A DNA stretch of 64,000 bases from Spirodela intermedia (lineage: Eukaryota > Streptophyta > Magnoliopsida > Alismatales > Araceae). The position numbers were made by a program, and so were the translations under genes. The notes under the pieces are model-generated. The model was not told where the DNA came from and did not search any database. It saw nothing but the letters and a program-made list of their open reading frames with translations. Shown piece after piece: positions 23,600 to 35,130 of the stretch; positions within the stretch are counted from its first letter, which is position 1; each line of letters begins with the position of its first letter. The stretch covers positions 1,017,501 through 1,081,500 of the forward strand of contig LR746271.1 of NCBI GenBank assembly GCA_902729315.2. Direction: 5' to 3'.

Positions 23600-24539
23600 G
23601 TCTCAATTTCGACCGCTGAATGCTAATTCATAGAGATGTTAGAGAACGGAATGAAAGGCTTTTCTAATTCTTCCCCTCTCTTCCCTATTTTTTCTGAACA
23701 GTTCTTCACACGCTCTTTCTCTCTCTCGTACTCGCTCAATCCTCTTCCGTTCACCGATTTTGAAGATTTCGGCTCCGCAGTGCTAATTTTTTTTTTTTTG
23801 GGGGGGGTTGACCGGAATGTAAGTTCATACTCATTTGCTGCGCCCCTTTCCGTCTTTCTCGCATCCTCTCTCTCTCTCTCTCTCTCTCTCGCTCTCTCTA
23901 TCTCTATCTCGCTCACCAGGTATCGTGACTTCGGCTGCTCAGTATTATTTTTAGATAGATTAGAGACCAGAAAGAGAGATTTCTACTAACCCAAGATTTT
24001 TCCATCTACTTCTGGGTCTCTCACCCTCTACCGTCGCTTCAAAGTTAGCGGTCTAGATCATACGTGGGACTAAAATGGTGGGTTTTTCTCTCTCTAAGAT
24101 ACTGAGTTTGTCTCTAATATCCTGAATTTTCATTAATTTGTAGACGAATAAGAGAAAATAAGAGAACAAGCTCTTTCCCTCTTTCATCCTGTTTTACTTC
24201 AAGCGAGCTCTTCTCCCCCCACCATCTCTCTCTCTCTCTCTCTACTGCTAGGGTGGGTTCTCATCTCTTGTTTCATCCGCTTACGCGTTAGGGTTGATCT
24301 GGTCGTCTCCTTCCTCACTCTAGGGCTCGTGATTACGAGACGAGCGGACTGGATCTGTGAGAGCAGAATTTCAGAAATGATGACGGATGATGATTACCCT
24401 CCTGGTCTCCCTCTTGGACTGCACGCCTCCAGAGAAGCTGCTGGTAATAACGTAGAGAGAGAACTAAGGCCATTTTCTCGTTATTCTCGTGGGATCTATC
24501 ACGGGCCCTCAGAGAGAGAGGCATACACGCACACACACA

Positions 24540-24905
24540 AACATTGTTTTGTCTTTCTGTGAAATCCTTCAGTTTCCAGTTGTCTAAGGGGGGAGAGGTA
24601 GAGAGAGAAAGAGAAAGCGAGAGAGAATCATTGTTTTCTGCTTCCTGTGAAATCCTCTTCTTTTTCGCTTCTCACAGAGAGATAAAGAGAGAGAGAGGGA
24701 GAGAGAGCAGAACAATCTTCTTCATCTTTCTGTGAAGTCCTTCACCTCTTCTCCACGATAAGGAGAAAGAGAGAAGGGGGGCAATACCTCCGTCTTGTTC
24801 CTTCTGTGAATTCCTGCAGTTCTTCTTTCCTCTTCTTCTTCTTCTTACAGTGAGAAAAAACCAACTTTCTCGTGATTCTTCTGAAGCCCTTGCCTTCACA
24901 GGGAG
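24540..24905. repeat. Diverged ~75-87-bp tandem repeat with a GA core
   Basis: The word CTGTGAAxTCCT recurs at 24558, 24645, 24730 and 24804, with spacings of 87, 85 and 74 bp. Each copy is followed by a CTTC-rich part and then a GAGA-rich part. A weaker fifth copy may start near 24872. It looks like a minisatellite grown around GA microsatellites. Confidence 0.7.
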
Positions 24906-25211
24906 AGAGAGAGAGAGAGAGAGAGGAGAATAGAGGAAAGATAGGAAAGAAAGAGAAGAGAGAGAGAGTGCAAGCCCGTAGGGGTCGGGTGGTTCACGAG
25001 AAGCACAGAAAGACAGACATATCTACAGCTGCATTCAATGCCCAAAATCTGTCAGACGGCTTCCTCCCTCGGTTCCATTCCAGGACGACCCTCCCATTGC
25101 CCCCTGCATGCGATTGAAGCAATCTCTCTCTCTCTCTCTCTTCCTTCGAGTTGCCCCGCCAGTGCTGCAAGTTCGCACAAGAGTGTCTACAACCTCTCCC
25201 TTCCCTCTCAT

Positions 25212-25255
<44 letters not shown>

Positions 25256-25536
25256 TGTCTATATCTATTCTCTTTCTTTCTTTACCACTATCTCCGAGAT
25301 TTTTCTTTAGGAGTCAGCCAAAGAACGCCCATTTCCTCCCTAGTACTTTGTCTCCATTTGCACGTCCCATCTGTCTCCCTCGCGCCTCTCTCTCTCTCTC
25401 GTTCTCTTCACAGAATCCATCCGTGGCAGGAGGATGGCAAGAGAGAAACGGAGGGAGAGAGAGAGAGAGAGAGAGAGAGAATTCGCAGCAGGTTCGATAG
25501 CGTTCTTTGCAGTCCACCAACCTCTGGACCCTTTTC

Positions 25537-25628
25537 ATTGGGCCTATACTTCCTGATTGACGTCCCATTATCTCAGGCCCAGAAATCACGCCCGCCATCG
25601 AACAGGCCCATTAGCCGCACTAGGCCCG
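25537..25628 (+). promoter_or_regulatory. Cluster of site II (TGGGCC/GGCCCA) elements upstream of ClpX
   Basis: TTGGGCCTA (25538), AGGCCCA (25575), AGGCCCA (25614) and TAGGCCCGG (25621) fall within 90 bp, about 440-530 bp upstream of the ClpX start codon. TGGGCY site II elements bind TCP factors and are common in genes for mitochondrial and growth-related proteins. That fits this target but is inferred from motif and position only. Confidence 0.45.
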
Positions 25629-26063
25629 GATACGGATAGCCACGATAAATAAATAAATGGATATATAAAATTATATTTCTGATTTTTTTTGAAAGAATGA
25701 ATAAAAAGACTTCCCCTTCCATATGTACCCCCCGGGAACGAGGAGCAGGAGGAGAAGATCGTCGCTCAGAGATCGATCTGATCGGTCGGCTCCGGCGACG
25801 CCCGCCGGAGATTTCCCCCTGCAACTCTCCGACCGACCATCGACCCGAAGAAGTTTCGGCTCTGGGTATTTTGGGGAAGAATTTTCTGATATCGCCGGCC
25901 GCATCAGCTTCCTCGCCCACCCACGTTATCCGCAGGGACCCCCACCCATCGAGGTCTCCCATAGAAGAGGGGACGCTACTCCGCCGGAGTTTCTTCTCGC
26001 CTCGATTCCGCTGCGAGCTCCGGCGTCTCGTCGTCTCCGGCGCCGATCCTGTGGCGGTGTACC

Positions 26064-29000
26064 ATGTCCGTGGTCCTCAGATGGAGAAGGCTGAGAGACA
26101 CGGCGACGAGGGCCGCCAGGTGGGCGATCCTGCCGGAATCCTCCGCCGCGAGCTACCGTTTCTCGCAGAGGTCCCCGATCTGCACCCGCTACAGCAGCAG
26201 TCTCCAGGTCTCCACCTGCGCCGCGGGGTACCGCCACCACCAGGAGCGGTACAAGTGGGAGGGCGGCTCCGACGAGTTCCAGACCCGAAGGATTAGGGCC
26301 GAGGTCAACTGCCCTCGCTGTTCCACTCACATGGAGGTCCTCTTCTACAATCGTTCTCCGCACACAATCGCCGGCGCCGGGGACCGCGTCGGGGGGTACC
26401 AGGCCGTCAACCTCTGCCCCAATTGTAAGACGGCGTACTACTTCCGCCCCCACCGGATGGTGCCGCTGCAGGGGACGTTCGTGGAGATCGGGCGGGTGAA
26501 GAATTCAGACCTGCTGGAGAGGGGCGAGAATGCCAGCGGCCCTGGAGGCGGAGCGGATGAGGGATCGGGGAGCAGATTTAGAGTCTCCTTTTGGGAAACC
26601 CTCAGGTCACTGAACGGTGGGGAGCCGCCGGAGAATTGGCCACCTGCGCCGGGTCCGGCTCCATCTGGGGGGAATAACGGATTGGCTGTGCACACACCCC
26701 CTGGCCCACCGTTCCCTCCAAACCTGAATGTTGTGAGGTTGTCCGGTCCTGGTGGCGGGGGTCCTGGAGGCGGTGGCGGCGGCGGCGGTGGTGGTGGTGC
26801 GAACGGAGGGGGTAATGGGTTGGGGGGGAAGGATGCCTGGGGCGGCTCCAATATGGGGAAGGATTTACCAACACCCAAGGAGATCTGTAAGGGGCTTGAC
26901 AAGTTTGTGATTGGACAGGAGCGTGCCAAAAAGGTGACGATTTTGGCGAATCTCTGAAATATTGTTGATGGTGCATGCTTCTCTATTTAATGCCTTTTAA
27001 ATGCTTTCTTATAGACAGGAGCTATACATGTACGTCATACATCTTTTCTTGTTAATAGAATGCTGTTCAAGCCACTTTTAGAAGCCTGAGTAGAAAGTTT
27101 TAGAGCGTTCTGTCGGAAGGAAGACCTACATAAGTTGGCTCTCTTTGGACCAAGTCCATAGCCAAGGATGCAACTGCAGGAGACACTGGATAGGATAACC
27201 ATGTACCGTTTTGGGGTCATCTCAAAGGCTAGCAACCCAAAATTTTTATGACCATGAATCTCATTCGATCTTTTTCCCAATGCAAATCAATCAAAATGAT
27301 TGAAATGCCCGTCTTGGCTAACGCTGAAGGAGCTGGGAGGTTACGTGAACTTTCTGTAGCAGTTAATAGACTATACCCTTTTTCATGCTTATGGTGTGAG
27401 TTTCATTTAGGACTTGGTTATCCCCCTCCTTCAGGATATGGAGTGGATGCCTCTTATATGAATTGAATGACGCTTTTCTTATTTCTTTGATTGCTGTGGA
27501 AATTTTCTATTGGTGATACAATCCCCATTCCCTCCTTCCTTTCCTCTCTCTCCCACACACTCTCACAAAAGAAGGGGAAAGGTTGTTAAGTCTTTAGAGT
27601 TTTGGACCCAAACACTTCTTTGTACACGGTGAATTTATTCCTTTTTTTTAGTGTATAAATTGTGATGGCAAAGGGTAAGGCATGGTCATTTTTGTGAATT
27701 ATGGTTTAGGTTGTTGTTTATGGCTTGTCATTCCTTCAGTTATTCGTACATTGACAAATGCAGGATGTTTTGGTAAACAGAACATTATGGGTTATGTTTT
27801 ATTCCTAAAAGTGCTAAGAGGAAAAGCAAGAGGAAAATGCTGCCCCTTATTCTAGACCTTCCTAGGCATGATGTGTGTTTTTTAAATCATTGAGGATTTT
27901 ATGCTATTAATTATGTGCATTGTCATTTTCAAAACATACGGTAGAAAACATCGTCCAGTGATCAACTCTTGGAAAGCGTGCGAGTATAGAGAAGTGAAAT
28001 AATCATCATTCAGATAGTCAGTCTGATTTAAAGAATTATGCCAACAAGTACATTCATTCTGCAGGTGCTTTCTGTTGCTGTTTACAACCATTACAAAAGG
28101 ATATTTCATGGATCACTAAAGAAAGGGTTAGTTATTGCACCATCCTCATGTTGTCCTCATTTCTTCTTTCGCATATTTGTCTCTTGGCATGCTTGTGTGC
28201 ACAGTGGATGCTTATTTGCACTAGAAGTCTACAAGTGGCATGTGTATCAATGAACCATAATGACTAGTATAGTTACATATTCAGATCTGGAGCAGATTCA
28301 GCGAACCTTGAGGTGGAAACTGATGATGACGAAACAGTAGAACTGGAGAAGAGCAATGTACTTTTGATGGGCCCAACTGGCTCAGGTACCCTCTTTTTGA
28401 CCAACACACTTTCCATGTAATGAAGCCTATAGAAAAGTCTCATATTGTTGCACATGAGAATCTGGTTGATTTGACAATATTCCTAAACTAGCAGTGCAGG
28501 GTTTGCTATTTATGCTTTGTGCCATCACCATTTTGGTTTTTGTGGGATCATAAACCGACTCATACCGTTGTCCGCGAGTACAGGGAAGACATTGCTTGCG
28601 AAAACTTTAGCTCGTCTTGTGAATGTTCCGTTTGTTATTGCAGATGCAACAACACTGACGCAGGTAAATATTTCTGGCATGTTTATGTCTTTTTTTGTTA
28701 TTTTAGGGAGGAGAATTTTATCCCAACTAAAAGCAGACCAGCTTTATGTTTGAAAAGTTGAATGTCATGTTGGATTGGATTTTCTTCACAGCTTCCGTCC
28801 CTTTCTTTTTTATATTTTTATTCTGTTTCATATAGTTTTTGGAGTAATGAAATTATTTTTTCAATTACTTATGCATGCGCTTTCTTCTGAGGGAAGGTTA
28901 GGCAGTTCTTCATTAAAACACGTGTATGGATTTATTTATGAATGAGCAATGGATAAATACGTGGTCTATTCTCGGATTCTTCAAAGGCAGCCTTTAAGAA

Positions 29001-32000
29001 GGTTGAGAGTTTTCTATGATTGAGCTGCTATATGTATATATATACACAATTATATACTATATATACATATATATTTTTCACGTAGATCACCTTCTTCTGA
29101 CTATCAATGCATACATCATTTAGTCGGAGGATCACTATAGCTAAAATGATACGCCATAATAATATAATGCTGGTTAGAATATCACACTTGATAATCCCAA
29201 AAATAAATAAATTAAAAGAGGGACCTCCTCATGAATGAAAGCTTATCTAAGCAACCTGGTTGGTTGCTTACCTGTGGACTTTAATGTGTTAATTTGCAGC
29301 AATATGAGAATCATTTATTGAAATTAGCATCTTACTTCAATTTAAAATTTCACAATTTCCAAATCAAGATAACCTTTCATTTCAGGGAGGTCCTTGGTTA
29401 GCTTCTTCTCGATAGTTGACCAGTTATTTATTCAATTTGATAGCCTAGCCGCATGCCAGATAATTGGATGACAAGTGTTAGAAAAGAACAAGGAAATTTA
29501 TGATTGCACAAATGTTAGGCCCAATTTGTTTTACTGCGTTTTTTGTTGACACATGGGCACAAATGGACTCTTCTTGGTTTAAACCGGATTATTTTCGCCG
29601 GATTCAAGTCCCCATTTAATCTTGTCAGGCTTTTCAGAAATGTCTTGTCGAAAACACATCCTTTTTTTTTTTCCTGGAATCTGCCATTGATGTTCAAATT
29701 TCAAGGGAAGGACTCTATCCTCCCTTGAGTTTTTGAGAATAAGGAAAAGATACAATAGGTTAGAACAGAGTATTTCACTCCGACTAGGATAGGACTCTGA
29801 TGAAGATGTAGATGAGGACAAGGACAATAAAAAGAAGAAGACAATAAGAAGAAAGGAAAGAGGAGGTTGCAGCTTGCAGTGAACTGGCCCAAAAAGAGGT
29901 TACCTCTAAAAAATGGTTTACTGTGGAATGGCTACTTCCTAATCCCTCTCCATTGCTTCTCCCACCAGTACCTGTGAATGAGGATCATATGAACACAAGG
30001 GAGTGGTTAGTGTTTCAAGTTGAGTGATATCCGCTGTTTGAAGACATAGAATTAATATAAGGACAGTCCCAAGGCGTATAAGCTTTAGGACACAATGAGT
30101 GGGGGCAAAATCATATAATATATGAACACATCGTTTTTTTCTTGTTTGTCTAATTTTCTATTTATAATTGCTGAAATCAAGTTTTATCTTGCAGGCAGGA
30201 TATGTTGGCGAAGATGTAGAATCAATACTGTACAAGCTACTTACGGTATGTTGTAATGATCATAAAAAAAGTTTACGAGGATTTTTCTAAATGGCAGAAT
30301 AGTTAATATTTTGGCCTGATATGAGAGGATGAATTGAAACTACCCTGAAGTTTTTGATCTTACCTTGTACAGCAGTGTTATCCCAGGGTTTTGTTATGAA
30401 TTACGAATATTAACTAAAACATGCCTATAGTTAACTGATTGGATGTTCAGAAGAGAGGATTATGCGTAAATGAAGGTGACATAGTTTTAATGAAACCTGA
30501 TATTTGGCCATTTACTTGTCTGTTTATATATAAAGTTCAGTGAACAATATTATTTTCTGACTACAATGAAATTTCCCATTTTAGTATGATGTTTTTTTTG
30601 GATCGAAAATGATCTTTAGGATCATACTAATCTAGGTATTTTACCCGGTTGCCATAGCAAAGACCTGTACAGTGAGATAAATTAGGATGCCTTTGAAGAA
30701 ACCATTGATTATCAATTTTAGCTGAATACGAAGATGATGATTCCGTTCTCTATTACCTACTGGATGCTCATGCCTCTATTTTATATTTCTTAATGTGTTA
30801 GGTTGCTGACTTCAATGTGCAAGCAGCTCAACAGGGGATTGTATATATTGATGAAGTTGATAAGATAACTAAAAAGGTTTATCACTGAATTTGCATTACT
30901 TAAGCTACGAAGTTCACATAGGTCTTTGGAGTCATTGTCAATGGTTAAATTTTTGGTGCAGGCTGAGAGTATGAATATTAGTAGAGATGTTTCTGGTGAA
31001 GGTGTCCAGCAGGCATTGTTGAAGATGTTGGAGGGAACTGTAAGTCATATAGTTATGGATTTTATTTGGCCCACTTGATCATTTATTCTTCCAACATTTT
31101 GTTATTAACTTGCCCCTTTTGCGGTTGGGATGATGAAAGGCAGTTAGGTTGAAAAAAATATTATTAAGTTCTTCAATTAGAAAGATCTTCTTTTGCTTGC
31201 GATCTGAAATTTAAATATCATCCTTGCCAGATTGTGAATGTTCCCGAAAAGGGTGCTCGGAAACATCCCCGTGGCGATAATATACAGGTATTAAAAGCGA
31301 ATACTCCTTTCATATTTCTCTTAGCAGAAGCTGTTGAAGGTTTGAACTAACTCAAAGAGGGTGGACTTTTTTATTGTGCATTTTGCTACCTTATTTCGTT
31401 GTTTTTTGTTTCTCGTCATATAATCAATCTATCAATTATTTCCTCGTCTCTTTAACCAGTTTTTTGGAAAAAAATAGATTGATACGAAGGACATTCTTTT
31501 CATATGTGGTGGTGCTTTTGTTGATTTGGAGAAAACAATTTCAGAAAGGTAATGCGGTTAAAAGTATTTTTGGCTAAATTTTTATATGTCCAGCCCCAGG
31601 GGTCTGATGGAGCCATTTCCTTTATTTCTGCACCAGACGACAAGATTCTTCCATAGGTTTTGGAGCACCAGTTCGTGCCAACATGAGAACCAGTGGGGTT
31701 ACAACTGCTGCAGTAACATCGTCTTTGTTGGAGTCGGTAAGGATCTACCAACTTTAAGGTTGAGTCAATGCTTTAGCTCTGAATCATATTGGCTTCCTTG
31801 ACCAAGGCTTCATCAGATTTAATGAGATGCATTAACAAGGAGCTATTCTGTCATATTCAGGTTGAAAGTGGTGATCTCATAGCATACGGCCTAATACCTG
31901 AATTTATTGGACGTTTTCCAATTCTAGTTAGTCTATCTGCTCTAAACGAGGACCAGCTTGTTCAGGTACCCCACTGATTCTTCATATCTTTTTTCTGGCT

Positions 32001-33046
32001 CTGATTTATCTGCAATTACAATGGATATATTATGAATCGTTTGTTTCTGAATATTTCTAATGGCATTGACGAGCAAAATACGGAATCTTAGCTAAGAAAT
32101 GACGACACTTTTTGAAGGTTTTATTGTTTGCTTCATATATCAAATCCTTATGGCGTGTGTCTCATATCCAGGTTCTGACTGAGCCAAAGAATGCTCTGGG
32201 TAAACAGTATAAGAAAATGTTCAGCATGAACAATGTGGGTCCTCTGATCTCTAGACTTCTCATCAAGAAATTTCCTACTTTAGATGAATAAAGGTTAATA
32301 CGACGCACACCTTGCAGGTCAAGCTGCACTTTACTGATGTTGCTCTTCGGTTGATTTCCAAAAAGGCAGTCGCCAAAAATACTGGTGCCAGAGGTTTAAG
32401 AGCCATATTAGAAACCCTCCTCACTGAAGCAATGTTTGAGGTCTGTATGCATCTTTGGGGCAAGTTGGGCAACAGTTGAAATCACCAGCATTCATCCTTG
32501 GTGTTCTTCATACCTTTCCTCATTGCATGCCGTATTCCTTCAGATTCCGGATGCAAAAACAGGAAACGAAAGAGTAGACGCAGTTGTAGTTGACGAAGAG
32601 GCCATTGGTTCTGCCGACCGGCCTGGGTGCGGGGCTAAAATCCTCCGCGGGGATGGCGCACTGGACCAATATATTTCCAGCAACAAGAGCGAGGAAGGGG
32701 TACTACTCTTGTGCCCTCCATTGCTTTTTCCATTTGCGTTTGATTCATCGCGCTGTATCATATTTGCTACAAATCCTAATCGCAACCGAGGTTTTCTCAG
32801 GAACTTAGTCATTAATTTGGATAAATCATTGTTTTAGTTAGCTTCCATGGCAGATTCCACGGCGTTTTCTTAAAAAGTTTTCAGAATTTACAGCCCAAAT
32901 GTAGTTAATTATCATTTGAGTAGCTTCTATGACAAGCTGCACTGGCCAGATTTCAAAAAACTCAAACCGTGCAGGGTAACGTGGAAGGATTGGAGGGTGA
33001 GCTGGAAGGAGATGCCGAGCTCTCTTCTAGAGCGATGAGCATGTAA
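26064..33046 (+). CDS. CLPX: Mitochondrial ClpX, AAA+ unfoldase of the Clp protease
   Basis: ATP-dependent unfoldase that feeds substrates to ClpP in the mitochondrial matrix. Fifteen exons: 26064-26933, 28065-28126, 28285-28385, 28584-28663, 30195-30245, 30802-30876, 30962-31039, 31231-31287, 31478-31548, 31637-31736, 31861-31965, 32172-32234, 32318-32440, 32544-32699, 32975-33046. These give 687 residues. An Arg-rich N terminus ([18 protein letters not shown]) fits a mitochondrial presequence. A zinc-ribbon-like CPRC...CPNC (C83, C86, C118, C121) is followed by a Pro/Gly linker with a long glycine run (about 229-250). The AAA+ core has GPTGSGKT (split by intron 3), IVYIDEVD (401-408), the ClpX pore/contact loops [11 protein letters not shown] and [10 protein letters not shown], and sensor/arginine elements EFIGRFP and TGARGLR. 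Introns 1 and 4 exceed 1 kb. No competing identity. Confidence 0.97.
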
Positions 33047-35130
33047 CCAGGTACCAGTTCCTCTTATATGTACAATCACTCCCGACCGTAATTATAATCC
33101 ATGTAAACCATTCTCTGCTCAATGAAATGCACTGTGCTAGTTTTAGTATGCTGGCGTTGGCTTGATGGATCTCACCTCTCATCTCCAAATCTCCCAGCTC
33201 CTGTCCCACGAGAAAATGGGCCAAATCTAGAACTTGGCCATGTGGTCGGCTGTGAAAAACTTAGGAAGGATATGAAGAAGACCTTTTACTCAATTTGGAA
33301 GAATGAAATACAGGAGAAATTCGATGAACTCTTCAATAGATAAGGTGACTTTTGTACTTGGTATTCAGTTCTTGACGATGTATCAATAATATATATTATA
33401 TATTGTAATTCAATGTGTCTGTCCTTGAGCGTCATCTTCTGAACTAGAGGTATGCCAAGGTAGGGGAAGGGGAGGGAGATGGAGTCAGGTATGTGGCAGT
33501 AGAAACTTGGTCTTGGGCTTCAAGGGCTGGTCCTATTTTTCTCAAGAATCCATCTTTTTCTTGACTTCTGAGTTTAGCGAGTCTTCCAAGACTTTTAGTC
33601 ACAGGGGACAATGGAACATACCCAAAACTAGAATATTTTCATATCTCAGCTTCCTTGAACCAGCTGTCGCATAGTTAGTATGAACGAACCTTTGAGACAC
33701 TCAACCATGTGCAGCCTTAGTCGTCACTGCGACACCAAGCAGCCTTTCTTTGTGTTCTGAAGCTTAACTTGCTCATGGGACTTGTATACAACACTCGTGG
33801 GGGAAGACGTCTCTTCTTCTCTTTAGTCCGCCTTATAAAGAGGGGTACTCCTTGTAACAAAATGGGATATATTAATTGCTCGGACATGGTTCATCTTGCT
33901 CCAAGTTCCTGGGTGGCATGGTGGTCGTGCGTGTAACCACTATCTGCATAGCCATCTGCCATGCCCACCTGCTCAATGTGTGCCACATGCACCTAGTAGT
34001 CCATGTTGCTGGTGACCAGATATGCCAATTATGGCTTCTCTTTTTGAGCTCTGCATGCCTCCACGCATACTTCCAATGCCCCATGTGTTGTGCTGCCGTT
34101 AACAAATGTTGCCATGTTGCTGTGCACGTTGTTGTGCCGACGCATGTGCCGCCATACCCACGCACATCCCGCCATGTTGACGTGCGCTCTGTTGTGCCAG
34201 CATACGCACCGTTGTGCACGTTCTGCTGCTTAACTTGCCTAAGGGATTCGTCTTCTCCTTCACAAGGGGAATTCACAACACTTGAGGGGGGTTAACATGG
34301 ACGAGCCACTGCCCATGTAACCGTCTGCCATCCTGCACTATACTGCCTGCTTGGCGTGCCCCGCGTGCCTGACTGTCCATCCGCTGGTGCCGAGCTGTCC
34401 CAAGTGAACCTTAGTCACGCCCGGCTTCTCCACACACCTCCCATGCCCGCACGCATGCCGAGCCGCGCCAAAGCGCAGGCCGCCGTGCCAATGCACGTAC
34501 CACCATGCCCACGCTCATGCCAGAATGCACACTGCTGTGCCAGTGCACGCACTCCGCCTGCGAGATTCAGGGCCGTGTCCTGTGGACCTCGCTCCGCTTT
34601 GTGGTGCCACCCCACCGAGTTGTGCTTGCTGGCGCACGAGCCGGTGCTGCTTGCGCGCATCACGTCGTGCTGTCATACTCCGAGTTGTGCTTGCTTGAAC
34701 ACACTCCGCCTGCGAGTTGTGCTTGGCGCACCGAGTTGTGCTTGCTTGAACAGTGCCGCCGCGCGCCTCCGTGCATGCCGAGCTCGTCCGTGTATGCCGC
34801 GCCAAGCCGTGTGTGTTGGCCATGACAATGACGAGTGATAACAATGATGACACGAGGAACATGAGATTCGATCCTTTTATTGTTTAATCAACTGAGAAAT
34901 AGCAAAGATTGAAACTCAAGTGGGCAAGGCCCTAAGATTAATGAAGAACAGCCACTTGGCATGCAATCAATCCTTCATGAACACCTCAATGCCGATCGCT
35001 GTTGCTCCCTGAATTTCCCTGACTGAATGTCCTGGGCTTTGAGCAAATCATTCATTCCTTCACAAACATAATGCTCCTCTGCCATTTCGTGGGGAGGCCT
35101 TCTCTGGATCATTCACGTAGATGCTGTTCT
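33047..35130. other. Intergenic between convergent ClpX and SPD1-like genes
   Basis: The 3' UTRs of both genes lie at the edges. From 33,430 to 33,860 the DNA is ordinary and unannotated, with a TATAAAG at 33,834. From about 33,870 to 34,830 there is a degenerate repeat block, listed separately. No gene supported. Confidence 0.6.
33870..34830. repeat. Degenerate GTTGTGC/CATGCC-rich repeat block
   Basis: Short words such as GTTGTGC, CATGCC, GTGCCA and GCACG recur at irregular 20-60-bp spacing. GAGTTGTGCTTGCTTG occurs in close copies near 34,682 and 34,732. A longer flanking motif (GCTTAACTTGC ... ACAACACT ... GGGGG) occurs near 33,767-33,805 and again near 34,230-34,290. Composition differs from both neighbours. 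It may be a decayed transposon or LTR fragment; no coding domain was recognised. Confidence 0.5.

Larger units (their letters stand above)
23561..26063. other. Microsatellite-rich intergenic region before ClpX
   Basis: About 2.5 kb without a supported gene and unusually rich in CT/GA tracts: 23572-23597, 23868-23902, 24224-24242, 24903-24924, 25122-25141, 25217-25250 and 25455-25480. Open frames here are Ser-Leu or Arg-Glu repeats from these tracts. A diverged tandem repeat sits at 24540-24905. The last ~500 bp are the ClpX promoter and 5' UTR. Confidence 0.6.

Noticed and set aside
24329-25639. Several Ser/Leu or Arg/Glu-rich frames between the ZF-HD and ClpX genes
   Set aside because: They are translations of CT or GA microsatellites, with no domain and no splice support.
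34356-34862. Cys/Ala/His-rich frames on both strands (up to 160 codons)
   Set aside because: They arise from the GTTGTGC/CATGCC repeat block. Both strands are open and there is no recognisable domain.
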